This document shows positions 1-6,358 of a DNA stretch of 10,740 nucleotides, piece by piece (position 1 is the stretch's first letter; every line of letters begins with the position of its first letter). The notes under the pieces are model-generated. The model had not been told where the DNA came from. It saw only the letters and a program-made list of their open reading frames with translations, and ran no database searches. The position numbers and the translations under genes are program-made. Where the stretch lies: contig JAIEDJ010000150.1 in NCBI GenBank assembly GCA_029068025.1, positions 1 through 10,740 on the forward strand, read 5' to 3'. Source of the stretch: Oscillospiraceae bacterium. Lineage in GTDB: Bacteria > Bacillota > Clostridia > Oscillospirales > Ruminococcaceae.

Positions 1-65
1 TTCAGCACCTGTCAGCGCTGTTGGCTTCACCAATCGGTAATTTTCTCGAATCATTAAATTTATGT

Positions 66-71
66 TATAAT
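66..71 (+). promoter_or_regulatory. Possible -10 box upstream of the first sigma factor gene
   Basis: A perfect TATAAT lies about 100 bases ahead of the sigma factor start codon. No good -35 hexamer is seen at 16-18 bp (the bases there read TTCTCG). A second candidate, TATACT at 117-122, has TTGCAG at 90-95, but the 21-bp spacing is too long. The rest of 1-172 shows no gene or strong hairpin. The assignment is tentative; an autoregulated ECF-type promoter cannot be excluded. Confidence 0.3.
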
Positions 72-172
72 ATAAATAAAAGAAAAATCTTGCAGCGTTT
101 TTGGATAAACGTCGTATATACTAATGAGAGGGCAAGGCGGGAACGCCTCATTTTCTCGGAGGTCATGACACG

Positions 173-733
173 ATGAAAGCTATTACAAATGAAAACCGGC
201 TTGCCGAGAAGCTCCGCGAGGGCGACACGGCGGCGCTTGGGGAAATTATCGAATACTATACGGGATACGTGCGCACCGTTATCCGCAATTTCTCTAAGGG
301 CGCGTTCTCCGAGCAGGACATGGAAGAGCTTTGCTCCGACGTGTTCTATTCGCTGTGGCGGCACAGGGAAAATCTCGACGCTGAGATCGGGTTCCGCTCG
401 TATCTTTCGGCAATTGCGCGCAATGCCGTAAAGGACAGGTTCAAGGCGGCAAAGATGCGGAGCGCGGAGCTTGAGGATATTGATGAATTGGATATCCCGA
501 GCGAATATTCGGCGGAGGACGCGGCTATTCTCGGCGAAACGCTGCGCTGTCTGGACGAGGGGCTGAAAATGCTCCCCGAAAGGGAAGGCGAGATCTTCGC
601 GAGGTACTACTTCTACGGCGAAAGCACGCCCGAGATCGCGCGGCGGATGAATATCTCCGAGGGTACGGTTCGCTCGGCTCTCTCAAGAACACGAAACAAA
701 CTGAAACAATATCTGACGGAACGGGGGTTTTGA
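173..733 (+). CDS. ECF-type RNA polymerase sigma-70 family sigma factor
   Basis: This 186-residue protein has the two-domain layout of group 4 (extracytoplasmic function) sigma factors, which direct core RNA polymerase to a small set of promoters. Sigma region 2 covers about residues 8-75, including the stretch around DMEELCSDVFYSLWRHRE (49-66) that normally contacts core and the -10 element. Sigma region 4 covers about 133-180, with a helix-turn-helix in STPEIARRMNISEGTVRSAL for the -35 element. The start at 173 follows GGAGG at 158-162 with 10-nt spacing; an ATG at 165 is out of frame and stops at once. The next gene begins 2 nt after the stop and encodes a membrane protein, the usual arrangement for a sigma factor and its regulator. 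The family call is firm; the signal it answers is unknown. Confidence 0.93.
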   Translation: MKAITNENRLAEKLREGDTAALGEIIEYYTGYVRTVIRNFSKGAFSEQDMEELCSDVFYSLWRHRENLDAEIGFRSYLSAIARNAVKDRFKAAKMRSAELEDIDELDIPSEYSAEDAAILGETLRCLDEGLKMLPEREGEIFARYYFYGESTPEIARRMNISEGTVRSALSRTRNKLKQYLTERGF

Positions 734-735
734 AA

Positions 736-1233
736 ATGCTTGAAAAAATTCTGAAAAAATGCTTTGAGGAAGAGGCGGCGCAGGATCAATATTCCGATAA
801 TATCAAATCAGCCGTTCTGTCGCGTATCGATATTGATAATATCAAGAACGAGGAGGACATATCAATGAAAAAGCATTTCAGAATAAAGCCGTTTTTGATA
901 GCGGCGGCGATAACAGTCACAGGAGCGGCTACGCTGGTTACGGCAAACGCGGCAACGGACAACGCTATCGGAAATTATCTTGCAAAAACATTTTCGTTTA
1001 AGCTTGGGGACAAGGAATATACCGGCACGATCACTTCCTTTGAAGATGTTGACGGCAATGTTACGGAAGTTGAGCTTGATATTCCCGATGGTACCGACGG
1101 TATTGCCATTACCCAATATGGCGACGGCGATATGTTTGTCATTACCGAAGAGGGTGAAAGCGACGGCGTTGCCGTTCACCCGCTCGACGGCACCGACAGC
1201 GACGTAATTATTACGCAGTATTATAACTTTTGA
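736..1233 (+). CDS. Single-pass membrane protein, putative anti-sigma factor
   Basis: This 165-residue protein has a charged N-terminal segment of about 43 residues, one hydrophobic segment (about 51-71, FLIAAAITVTGAATLVTANA) and an acidic extracytoplasmic part of about 95 residues rich in Asp, Gly and Thr. This topology, with the gene directly behind an ECF sigma factor, suggests that the cytoplasmic part holds the sigma factor at the membrane. No zinc-binding HxxxCxxC motif is present, so it is not a classic ZAS anti-sigma factor. I chose ATG 736 because GGGGG at 723-727 sits 8 nt upstream; a TTG at 730 would add two residues and overlap the sigma stop. A second strong site, AGGAGG at 851-856, lies 8 nt before an in-frame ATG at 865. 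Starting there would give a short protein that begins with a signal-peptide-like sequence. The function is inferred from context only. Confidence 0.72.
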   Translation: MLEKILKKCFEEEAAQDQYSDNIKSAVLSRIDIDNIKNEEDISMKKHFRIKPFLIAAAITVTGAATLVTANAATDNAIGNYLAKTFSFKLGDKEYTGTITSFEDVDGNVTEVELDIPDGTDGIAITQYGDGDMFVITEEGESDGVAVHPLDGTDSDVIITQYYNF

Positions 1234-1253
1234 CAAGCCGATCCAAACACTCA

Positions 1254-1343
1254 TACTAATCCCACTTTAGATTATTGAGATAAGTGCGCCAATTTCCGCG
1301 CAGTCACCTGTGTTTTTATAGGAAACTCTAAGTGGGATAAGTA
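1254..1343. repeat. Imperfect inverted repeat in the spacer after the sigma operon
   Basis: The arm at 1254-1271 (TACTAATCCCACTTTAGA) is matched by its near reverse complement at 1327-1343 (TCTAAGTGGGATAAGTA), enclosing about 55 bases. The shared core is ATCCCACTT/AAGTGGGAT. The motif TTTCCGCG occurs both inside the loop (about 1293) and just outside the right arm (about 1351). It could be the end of a small mobile element, a structured RNA, or the remnant of one; there is no open reading frame inside. Confidence 0.45.
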
Positions 1344-1365
1344 TCAATTATTTCCGCGAAAATAA

Positions 1366-1412
1366 AACTGCCCGCTCCGATCGCTCGGAGCGGGCAGTTG
1401 TTTGCGGAGTTT
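1366..1412 (+). terminator. Hairpin terminator after the sigma operon
   Basis: A perfect 15-bp stem, AACTGCCCGCTCCGA paired with TCGGAGCGGGCAGTT, spans 1366-1399 with the 4-base loop TCGC. It is followed by TTGTTTG and, a few bases later, GAGTTTTTC. The stem is very strong but the T tract is broken, so termination is likely but may be incomplete. It separates the sigma operon from the GH43 gene. Confidence 0.8.
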
Positions 1413-1601
1413 TTCTCTGTAGGTTGGGAAATAAGTACTGTGATGTTGTTATGAATAAATGTGTTTCGTTAGCGTGATTTTTTTGGATCGGTTTTATATT
1501 TACCCCTTCATATATATAGACGCAAAAAAAGAAGAAATATCACACTTTTTTTGAAAAATTTTTTTATTTTGGATATATCTCCAAAAACACTTGCTTTAAT
1601 T
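1413..1601. other. AT-rich spacer with A and T tracts, no gene
   Basis: This stretch holds no credible open reading frame. It contains runs of A (about 1525-1531) and T (about 1545-1551 and 1559-1566) and a TATATATA stretch near 1510. TTTGGATCGG at 1482-1491 is the reverse complement of CCGATCCAAA at 1238-1247. The A/T tracts just upstream of the GH43 promoter could act as an UP element or bend the DNA; nothing more can be said. Confidence 0.4.
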
Positions 1602-1645
1602 TGTGCAAATTGCACATTGAATTGAGGGCTTGGAAATAGTATAAT
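1602..1645 (+). promoter_or_regulatory. GH43 gene promoter with an adjoining 15-bp palindromic operator
   Basis: The -35 box TTGAAT (1617-1622) and the -10 box TATAAT (1640-1645) are exactly 17 bp apart, a near-consensus sigma-A promoter. Immediately upstream at 1602-1616 is the perfect palindrome TGTGCAAATTGCACA (7-1-7), ending one base before the -35 box. That position suits an activator touching RNA polymerase, or a repressor that blocks it. A small hairpin (CTCTC/GAGAG, 1670-1682) lies in the leader. The cognate regulator is not in the window. Confidence 0.75.
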
Positions 1646-1740
1646 TAAAGAAATACTGTAAAAATAACCCTCTCGGGGAGAGTGGGGAGCTTTTTCTACA
1701 GACTGAAAATATTTGCGGCAGAAATGCAGAAAGGCGGGGC

Positions 1741-3345
1741 ATGATGAGCAAGATATGGAATGGCGATCTCGGAAACGGATACTACCGCAACCCTATACTG
1801 TACGGGGATTATTCCGATCCCGACGCGTGCAGGGTCGGGGAGGATTATTATATGATTTCCTCGAGCTTCAGCAACGCTCCGGGACTGCCGCTGCTTCACT
1901 CGAAAGATCTGGTGAACTGGAGGGTGGTCAACTACATTTTAAAGGAAGTGCCCGAAAAGCGCTATGACAAGCCGATGCACGGCTGCGGCGTGTGGGCGCC
2001 GTCCATACGGTATCATGACGGCACGTTTTTCGCGTGCTTTCCCATGCCCGACGAAGGGATCTATATGACTACCGCGAAGGATCCGTTCGGTGAATGGACA
2101 AAGCCCGTCAATATCAGACCCGGCTCGGGGTGGGAAGATCCGTGTCCGTTCTGGGACGACGACGGCAGGGCGTATCTTGTCGCGGGTGTGGTAAAAAGCC
2201 GTATTGGATATAACAACGTATTGCATATGGTCGAAATGCGTCCCGACGGCATGGGGCTGATCGGCGACGAGGTCAGAGTATTCGAGGGAGACAAGGTCGG
2301 AGAAATCACCATCGAGGGTCCCAAGCTGTATAAGCGCAACGGATGGTATTACATATTCGCGCCCGCGGGCGGCGTTAAGACAGGCTGGCAGACTATACTG
2401 CGCTCCAGAAATATTTTCGGACCGTATGAGCGCAAGATCGTTATGCGTCAGGGGGATACTGAGATAAACGGCCCTCATCAGGGCGCGTGGGTGGACACCG
2501 TGACGGGCGAGGACTGGTTTCTGCATTTTCAGGACGTGTATTCGGCGGGGCGTATCGTTCATTTGCAGCCTATGCGCTGGGAGAACGACTGGCCGATCAT
2601 CGGCATAGCAAAGGATGGAAACGACTGGGGCGAACCTGTAACGGAATACAGAAAGCCGAATGTCGGGGCGGCGGTTCAGGAGATCTGCGAGCCGGATACG
2701 TCAGATGACTTTTCGGGTAAGGCTCTCGGGCTTCAATGGCAGTGGAACGCTAATCCGAAGGGCGGCTGGCATGAGCTGACGGATAAGGGATTGAAGCTCA
2801 ATGCCGTGGCGCGTGAAGAAGGTACTCCTTACGGCGACATTCCGAATCTGTTATTGCAGAAGTGGCCCGCGCTCGAGTTCTTGTGTGTTACACGTCTCGA
2901 TCTGTCCGGTCTGGCGGACGGCAATACGGCGGGAGTCATTTCCATGGGAATGGAATACGGTCTGCTGGCAATGAAAAAGGAAGGCGCGGAGATCCGATTC
3001 TCCTTTGTTAAGGGCGTGCAGAAATTCGCGAATAACCTCGCCGAAGAAACGGCGGAGGAAGAGACGGAGCTTGAGCGCATAAGCGCCGGGAACTGCCGGA
3101 AGGTCTTTGTGCGGTATACGGTAAAGCGCATAGGAACGCAGGATCTGAACAACAAGGAAAAGGGATTCCCGCTTGAGGAAGTCACTTTAGAGTACAGCCT
3201 TGACGGCGCGGCGTACAAGACCGCAGGGAAGATGAACGCGGTTCCGGGACGCTGGGTCGGCGTAAAGAACGGAGCGTTCTGCATTGCCGACAGAAAAGCC
3301 GGCAAGGGATATGTGATAGTGGAAGGTGTGGAATACAGCCGCTGA
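1741..3345 (+). CDS. Glycoside hydrolase family 43, beta-xylosidase / alpha-L-arabinofuranosidase
   Basis: This 534-residue enzyme probably removes xylose or arabinose from xylo- or arabinoxylo-oligosaccharides. The five-bladed GH43 propeller fills about residues 15-310. The inverting catalytic set is visible: general base D26 in YSDPD, pKa-modulating D133 in WEDPCPFWDDDG, and general acid E192 in IEGPKLY. A C-terminal beta-sandwich of the GH43_C2 type starts near residue 323 (DDFSGKALGLQWQWN) and runs to the end. The layout and length match the GH43 subfamily 11/12 enzymes. There is no signal peptide, so it should act in the cytoplasm on imported oligosaccharides. AAGGCGGGG at 1731-1739 is the ribosome site; ATG 1744 is an alternative start with better spacing. 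No transporter or other glycosidase is adjacent, so it appears to be a single-gene unit. Exact substrate is not determined. Confidence 0.95.
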   Translation: MMSKIWNGDLGNGYYRNPILYGDYSDPDACRVGEDYYMISSSFSNAPGLPLLHSKDLVNWRVVNYILKEVPEKRYDKPMHGCGVWAPSIRYHDGTFFACFPMPDEGIYMTTAKDPFGEWTKPVNIRPGSGWEDPCPFWDDDGRAYLVAGVVKSRIGYNNVLHMVEMRPDGMGLIGDEVRVFEGDKVGEITIEGPKLYKRNGWYYIFAPAGGVKTGWQTILRSRNIFGPYERKIVMRQGDTEINGPHQGAWVDTVTGEDWFLHFQDVYSAGRIVHLQPMRWENDWPIIGIAKDGNDWGEPVTEYRKPNVGAAVQEICEPDTSDDFSGKALGLQWQWNANPKGGWHELTDKGLKLNAVAREEGTPYGDIPNLLLQKWPALEFLCVTRLDLSGLADGNTAGVISMGMEYGLLAMKKEGAEIRFSFVKGVQKFANNLAEETAEEETELERISAGNCRKVFVRYTVKRIGTQDLNNKEKGFPLEEVTLEYSLDGAAYKTAGKMNAVPGRWVGVKNGAFCIADRKAGKGYVIVEGVEYSR

Positions 3346-3365
3346 TCGGGCGGCTGTATTTTTTG
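3332..3365 (+). terminator. Rho-independent terminator overlapping the GH43 stop codon
   Basis: An 11-bp perfect stem, AATACAGCCGC (3332-3342) with GCGGCTGTATT (3350-3360), has a 7-base loop containing the TGA stop codon and is followed directly by TTTTTG. The gene's last codons are thus part of its own terminator. Confidence 0.92.
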
Positions 3366-3389
3366 TCTTTACTGTGCGGCAGTCAAATA

Positions 3390-3460
3390 TTACAAATTGG
3401 TTACAATTTTATTACAGCTTTGACATAATTATTGAAATCCGGGAAATGAGGTGATATAAT
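3390..3460 (+). promoter_or_regulatory. Regulatory block copy 1: TTACA repeats plus promoter, ahead of the peptidase-like gene
   Basis: TTACA starts at 3390, 3401 and 3412, an exact 11-bp pitch (one helical turn), so a protein could bind in tandem on one face of the helix. Downstream, TTGAAA (3432-3437) and TATAAT (3455-3460) are 17 bp apart. The same block recurs at 6211 and 7221 and, truncated, at 8357. The hexamers GTTACA/ATTACA with 5-bp gaps resemble the TT(A/C/T)ACA direct repeats bound by the OmpR/PhoB family regulator PhoP in Bacillus; that link is inference. A TTGACA at 3420-3425 has no -10 box 17 bp away, so I prefer TTGAAA as the -35. Confidence 0.72.
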
Positions 3461-3525
3461 TATGTCATACCTTATAATTTCCGATCCTCGTTGTTTTTCG
3501 CAGCCGTGTACATATTTTATTTATA

Positions 3526-3588
3526 TTACTTAAAAAATAAAGTTTTTTACTTAAAAATGCATTTTGTTTCCCCAAAAGTGCGTTTTGT
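3526..3588. repeat. Three degenerate 21-bp tandem units with A-tract/T-tract dyads
   Basis: The units start at 3526, 3547 and 3568. Units 1 and 2 share TTACTTAAAAA; units 2 and 3 share AAAA-n-TGC-n-TTTTGT (for example AAAATGCATTTT at 3554-3565, a perfect palindrome, and AAAAGTGCGTTTTGT at 3574-3588). A 21-bp period equals two helical turns, so the A tracts are in phase, which favours curved DNA or repeated protein binding. The array ends 10 bp before a promoter at 3599. Confidence 0.5.
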
Positions 3589-3598
3589 CCGAAATCCG

Positions 3599-3626
3599 TT
3601 GATTTTTTCTCAAAAAACAATATAAT
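3599..3626 (+). promoter_or_regulatory. Second, proximal promoter of the peptidase-like gene
   Basis: TTGATT (3599-3604) and TATAAT (3621-3626) are 16 bp apart, about 55 bases before the start codon. A 12-bp perfect palindrome, CGTCCCGGGACG (3654-3665), then lies in the leader just ahead of the ribosome site AAGGAGG (3668-3674). The gene may be served both by this promoter and by the TTACA-type promoter upstream. Confidence 0.55.
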
Positions 3627-3680
3627 AAAACGTGAGGGCGAGGTATGGAATCTCGTCCCGGGACGTCAAGGAGGTTCATT

Positions 3681-4700
3681 ATGAGGATTTTTAAACGGTT
3701 CACGGCGCTTGCTCTGGCGGCAGTCACCGCGGGAGCAATGGTATTGGGAGCGGCGGCGGAGGTTGACGAACTCGCGGACGAAGAATACATAGGCGGCTAT
3801 ACTCTTGAGGAACGCGCCGCCTGGGGAATCGATGACTATGCCGAGAATATCAAGACGGTGTTCAAGCTGACATATCCCGACGAGGAGGACGTTATCGACG
3901 ATATCGTTGACGCTATCACGGAAAGCAACGTATTTGCCGGGCTGTTTGAGGAAGACGCAAGAGAGGCTTTCCAAATCGTCGAGGACTCGCTGAGAGACGC
4001 GCTGGAGCCATCGGCAATGCCGCTTGTCGGTGACGATGAGCGGGATTTCAGCAAATATGATGTTTCTCTGATAAAGCAGACAGCAGCAACCGACATTGAC
4101 AGCGCTGCGGCAGCGGCAACAATGGCTTTGATGGGCTGTGGAGTAAATTCCCAAATCGATGTCAAGAGCAAACTGAATTCAGATACCTCAACAAATATTA
4201 CGATCCACAAAATAACAAATTTGCTGAAGAAAAATAAAATTGACGTGTCCGGTTTTTCTTACAGAACAATGGCGTTTACGCCCAAAAATAATACGGTCTC
4301 CAAAGAAGGCAATCTTATTAATTGTTTGTCGTATGCTTTGGCTTACGATACCGTGCCGGTTATACGTGTTGACAACACAAAGCTGCTCGGTTATTATAAT
4401 AATACGGCGCTTACTTATCCGATCTATCTTGCTGTAACCGAGGTGGATAATCAGGCAGAGTGCATCAGGTTTTATGATCCGAATAATATTTCTGCATATT
4501 CCGGTAAGCATTATTTGGATTTTACCGCTGTGCGGGATCTGCTGGTAGGCTCGAAGGTGCTCTGGGTGTCGGCTTTCGCGAACGAAAAAAGGCTTGTAGG
4601 CTTGGAACAGGTCATGGCGGAATATCCGGATGGGTCGTATTACAACAGCAGAACAGATGGAAAAGCGTGCACTTGTCATGGCTGGTGCGACGAGCTTTAG
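3681..4700 (+). CDS. Secreted protein with degenerate C39-like peptidase domain, cut short by an in-frame TAG
   Basis: ATG 3681 is chosen over an upstream ATG at 3645 because AAGGAGG (3668-3674) sits 6 nt before it and the protein then opens with a signal peptide (KRF, hydrophobic core, GAAA/E cleavage near residue 26). The product is 339 residues. Residues 30-125 are acidic and probably helical. Residues 134-310 resemble C39-like papain-fold peptidases: VSLIKQTAATDIDSAAAAAT aligns where the catalytic Cys-Gly-Pro is expected, and YPIYLAV (246-252) where His-Tyr is expected, so both catalytic residues seem lost. The conserved DPN follows. Residues 317-339 begin a second, Cys-rich domain (YPDGSYY, KACTCHGWC) that stops at TAG 4698-4700, while the same frame continues intact to 5099. 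Base composition shifts from GC-rich to AT-rich near 4140. It could be a nonsense-mutated gene, a recoded gene or a sequencing error. Confidence 0.75.
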   Translation: MRIFKRFTALALAAVTAGAMVLGAAAEVDELADEEYIGGYTLEERAAWGIDDYAENIKTVFKLTYPDEEDVIDDIVDAITESNVFAGLFEEDAREAFQIVEDSLRDALEPSAMPLVGDDERDFSKYDVSLIKQTAATDIDSAAAAATMALMGCGVNSQIDVKSKLNSDTSTNITIHKITNLLKKNKIDVSGFSYRTMAFTPKNNTVSKEGNLINCLSYALAYDTVPVIRVDNTKLLGYYNNTALTYPIYLAVTEVDNQAECIRFYDPNNISAYSGKHYLDFTAVRDLLVGSKVLWVSAFANEKRLVGLEQVMAEYPDGSYYNSRTDGKACTCHGWCDEL

Positions 4701-5099
4701 TCATGTGATTGTATAAAGTATGAATATTGGGATGAAAACAACATTCTTCATAAATCATCACAATGTGCGGCATTTGCAATGTATGTTTATGAAAGTGTTA
4801 CAGGAATTAATCATTATGTTGCTGAAAAAACTAATAAAACTTCTGTGAATGCATCTCTAAATGCAGCCACTGCAAAAAAATATCTGAAAGGGCTGCCGGT
4901 TGGTACATATGTAAGGGTTTTGACAGCCGGTGGTACCAAACACTCCATTTCGATTCTAGAAACCACTGATGATCAAATTACAATATATCATGCAAATTAT
5001 GGAATCGCTCTTTCTGATAAATGTAAGATTAGTCTTGAAACCATTTCATGGGCTACATTCGCTGCTCGTTTTACAAAGTTGTTACACTATGTTGATTAA
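4701..5099 (+). pseudogene. In-frame continuation of the 3681 gene: papain-fold (CHAP/NlpC-like) C-terminal domain
   Basis: Directly after the TAG, the same frame runs open for 132 codons to TAA 5099. It completes the domain begun upstream: a further Cys pair (SCDC), then SSQCAAFAMYVYES with the likely nucleophile Cys (codon 362 from ATG 3681), GGTKHSISI with a candidate His (421), and IYHANYG with a candidate third residue Asn (439). Clostridial secreted proteins often carry this pattern: a PxGxY(W/Y) plus Cys cluster, then QCxGFA, then HSI. An ATG at 4779 lies inside the nucleophile helix and has no ribosome site, so independent translation is unlikely. The domain is only useful if the TAG is read through or is not real. 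All putative catalytic residues survive, so any inactivation is recent. Confidence 0.7.
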
Positions 5100-5150
5100 T
5101 GCCGTATTCTAATTGTCATATAGCATCAATCGGTAAATAGAAATTATTGT

Positions 5151-5183
5151 GCGAGCGTGCTATTTGCTATATGGCACGCCCGC
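5151..5183 (+). promoter_or_regulatory. Leader hairpin ahead of lipoprotein 1
   Basis: GCGTGCTAT (5155-5163) pairs with ATGGCACGC (5171-5179), including one G-U pair, and GCG/CGC continues the stem past one mismatch to 5151 and 5183. No T tract follows, so it is not a normal terminator. Its place, about 20 bases before the ribosome site, matches the hairpins ahead of lipoproteins 2 and 3 although the sequence differs. Upstream TTGTCA (5113-5118) and TAGAAA (5138-5143) are 19 bp apart, only a weak promoter; the gene may depend on readthrough from 3390/3599. Confidence 0.5.
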
Positions 5184-5215
5184 ATTAAATCAATTTGTTT
5201 ATGGAGGAACTCACA

Positions 5216-6181
5216 ATGACAAAACTACACAAAATAGCAGCGGCATTTTTACTCGTAGCGGTGCTGCTTCTAAGCGGGTGCGCGGAGCAGGGGAACAGCC
5301 CCACACAAGAGCCGGAAAACACGTCTTCGAACAGCAATTTGTCTGACAGCACAGAAACTTCATACAGCACAAACAGCGACAGCACCTTGACCGATTCGGA
5401 AACCTCTGTTTCTTCCGATGATCCTGAAAGCTCAACTAATTCGGAGAGTGAACCCGATTTAAAAGCGTTCATTAATGATTTCCAAGTGGACAGCATTACG
5501 GCGCCCGATGGAAGTCAAGTAAATAAGTCCGATGCTGTTTATGCAACCGGTACGATTGGTGGTCCCGTATGGTTAGGTTTTGATTTTTCATATATTCGCT
5601 ATTCCCAATCTGTTTTTTACAGCACTTTTGATGACCCGGATCTGATTAATTGGGAATTTTCTGATCTGGTGCCGGGTGATTTTAATATTGATATTTATGA
5701 TCTTATTGAAGATCCAAAATTTCTAAAAATAAAAGCCGGCGATATATTGGAAAATGGGCTAATTGTTAAATCGGCGGAATGGTGGGTGGATAGCGCAGGC
5801 TTTCCTAATTCGTATAATGTGGATTTCGATGGAGAGATAACGCTAGAGGGAATCTTTCATTGTTCCTCAAAAAAGGACTCAGGGGATGATGGGTATTTGT
5901 CCTTTTTTGTAGATAATTCGCAAAGCGTTTTTCCGGTTCTGTCCAGAGACGATGTGGCGGTTGTGTCAATAGATATCGTTAACAAGGTTGCAATTGTCAA
6001 TGACAGCGAAGAAATACGGCTGGGGCATGTCGACGATATTGCCTATGACATATCGAATATTATCCATTTTGGCGAATACATCAAAGCGAAGATCACGCTT
6101 AAAGATATAAGCATAAACTGGTATGACCACTTTCATCCGGTAAACAACGCTACCCTTGTATCCGTCGAACCGATCACCTGA
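5216..6181 (+). CDS. Lipoprotein 1 of the cassette cluster, unknown extracellular domain
   Basis: This 321-residue protein begins with MTKLHK, a hydrophobic core and the lipobox LSGC with Cys22, so it should be lipid-anchored on the outer face of the membrane. Residues 23-82 are a Ser/Thr/Asp/Glu/Asn tether with almost no hydrophobic residues. Residues 85-321 form a folded domain rich in alternating hydrophobic residues (probably beta-strands), ending NATLVSVEPIT; I do not recognise its family. The start at 5216 has GGAGG (5203-5207) 8 nt upstream; an ATG at 5195 lacks one and would hide the signal peptide. The N-terminal 35 codons closely match lipoproteins 2 and 3, including the shared NSPTQEPEN of lipoprotein 3, whereas the domain does not. 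No terminator separates it from the next gene. Confidence 0.85.
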   Translation: MTKLHKIAAAFLLVAVLLLSGCAEQGNSPTQEPENTSSNSNLSDSTETSYSTNSDSTLTDSETSVSSDDPESSTNSESEPDLKAFINDFQVDSITAPDGSQVNKSDAVYATGTIGGPVWLGFDFSYIRYSQSVFYSTFDDPDLINWEFSDLVPGDFNIDIYDLIEDPKFLKIKAGDILENGLIVKSAEWWVDSAGFPNSYNVDFDGEITLEGIFHCSSKKDSGDDGYLSFFVDNSQSVFPVLSRDDVAVVSIDIVNKVAIVNDSEEIRLGHVDDIAYDISNIIHFGEYIKAKITLKDISINWYDHFHPVNNATLVSVEPIT

Positions 6182-6210
6182 CAGTCAGCGCGGACACACC
6201 AGCCCTAAAA

Positions 6211-6283
6211 GGTTACAAACCGGTTACAATTTTATTACAGCTTTGACATAATTATTGAAATTTCTGTTATGGAGTGTTAGAAT
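6211..6283 (+). promoter_or_regulatory. Regulatory block copy 2: promoter of lipoprotein 2
   Basis: TTACA starts at 6213, 6224 and 6235 (11-bp pitch). TTGAAA (6255-6260) and TAGAAT (6278-6283) follow with a 17-bp spacer. The block is nearly identical to the one at 7221 and shares the TTACA part through ATTATTGAAAT with the one at 3390. Spacer sequence is not conserved between copies 1 and 2, but the spacing is, which supports TTGAAA/TAGAAT as the true promoter. Confidence 0.78.
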
Positions 6284-6284
6284 T

Positions 6285-6321
6285 AATTCAGGCACAGATA
6301 TTCAAGTTGTGCCTGAATTTT
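6285..6321 (+). promoter_or_regulatory. 5'-terminal hairpin of the lipoprotein 2 transcript
   Basis: AATTCAGGCACA (6285-6296) and TGTGCCTGAATT (6308-6319) form a perfect 12-bp stem with an 11-base loop. The stem begins 2 bases after the -10 box, so the predicted transcription start (about 6290) falls inside the left arm. It could protect the 5' end of the mRNA, or be an operator on DNA. Only two T's follow the paired stem, too few for a good terminator. Confidence 0.65.
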
Positions 6322-6358
6322 CGCTTATGCTTTATCAACGTTTGGGGAGGAATTCAAA

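Noticed and set aside
862..1254. Minus-strand frame of 130 codons opposite the anti-sigma gene
   Set aside because: It mirrors the codon pattern of the plus-strand gene, has no ribosome site and no signal or domain.
3420..3425. TTGACA in the TTACA block as the -35 box
   Set aside because: At 17 bp downstream the bases are GAAATG or GTTATG, poor -10 boxes; TTGAAA 12 bp further has TATAAT or TAGAAT at exactly 17 bp in three copies.
3645..3680. Upstream ATG at 3645 as the start of the peptidase-like gene
   Set aside because: It has no ribosome site and would place 12 polar residues before the signal peptide; ATG 3681 has AAGGAGG at 6-nt spacing.
4698..4700. Genome-wide amber (TAG) reassignment
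   Set aside because: The sigma factor gene at 10264 ends with TAG at the expected length, and the other genes end normally with TGA or TAA.
4779..5099. A separate 106-residue gene starting at ATG 4779
   Set aside because: No ribosome site, the ATG falls inside the likely nucleophile helix (QCAAFAM), and the frame is continuous with the upstream gene except for one TAG.
6285..6321. Intrinsic terminator or attenuator in the lipoprotein 2 leader
   Set aside because: The stem is followed by only two unpaired T's before CGC, and its left arm overlaps the predicted transcription start.
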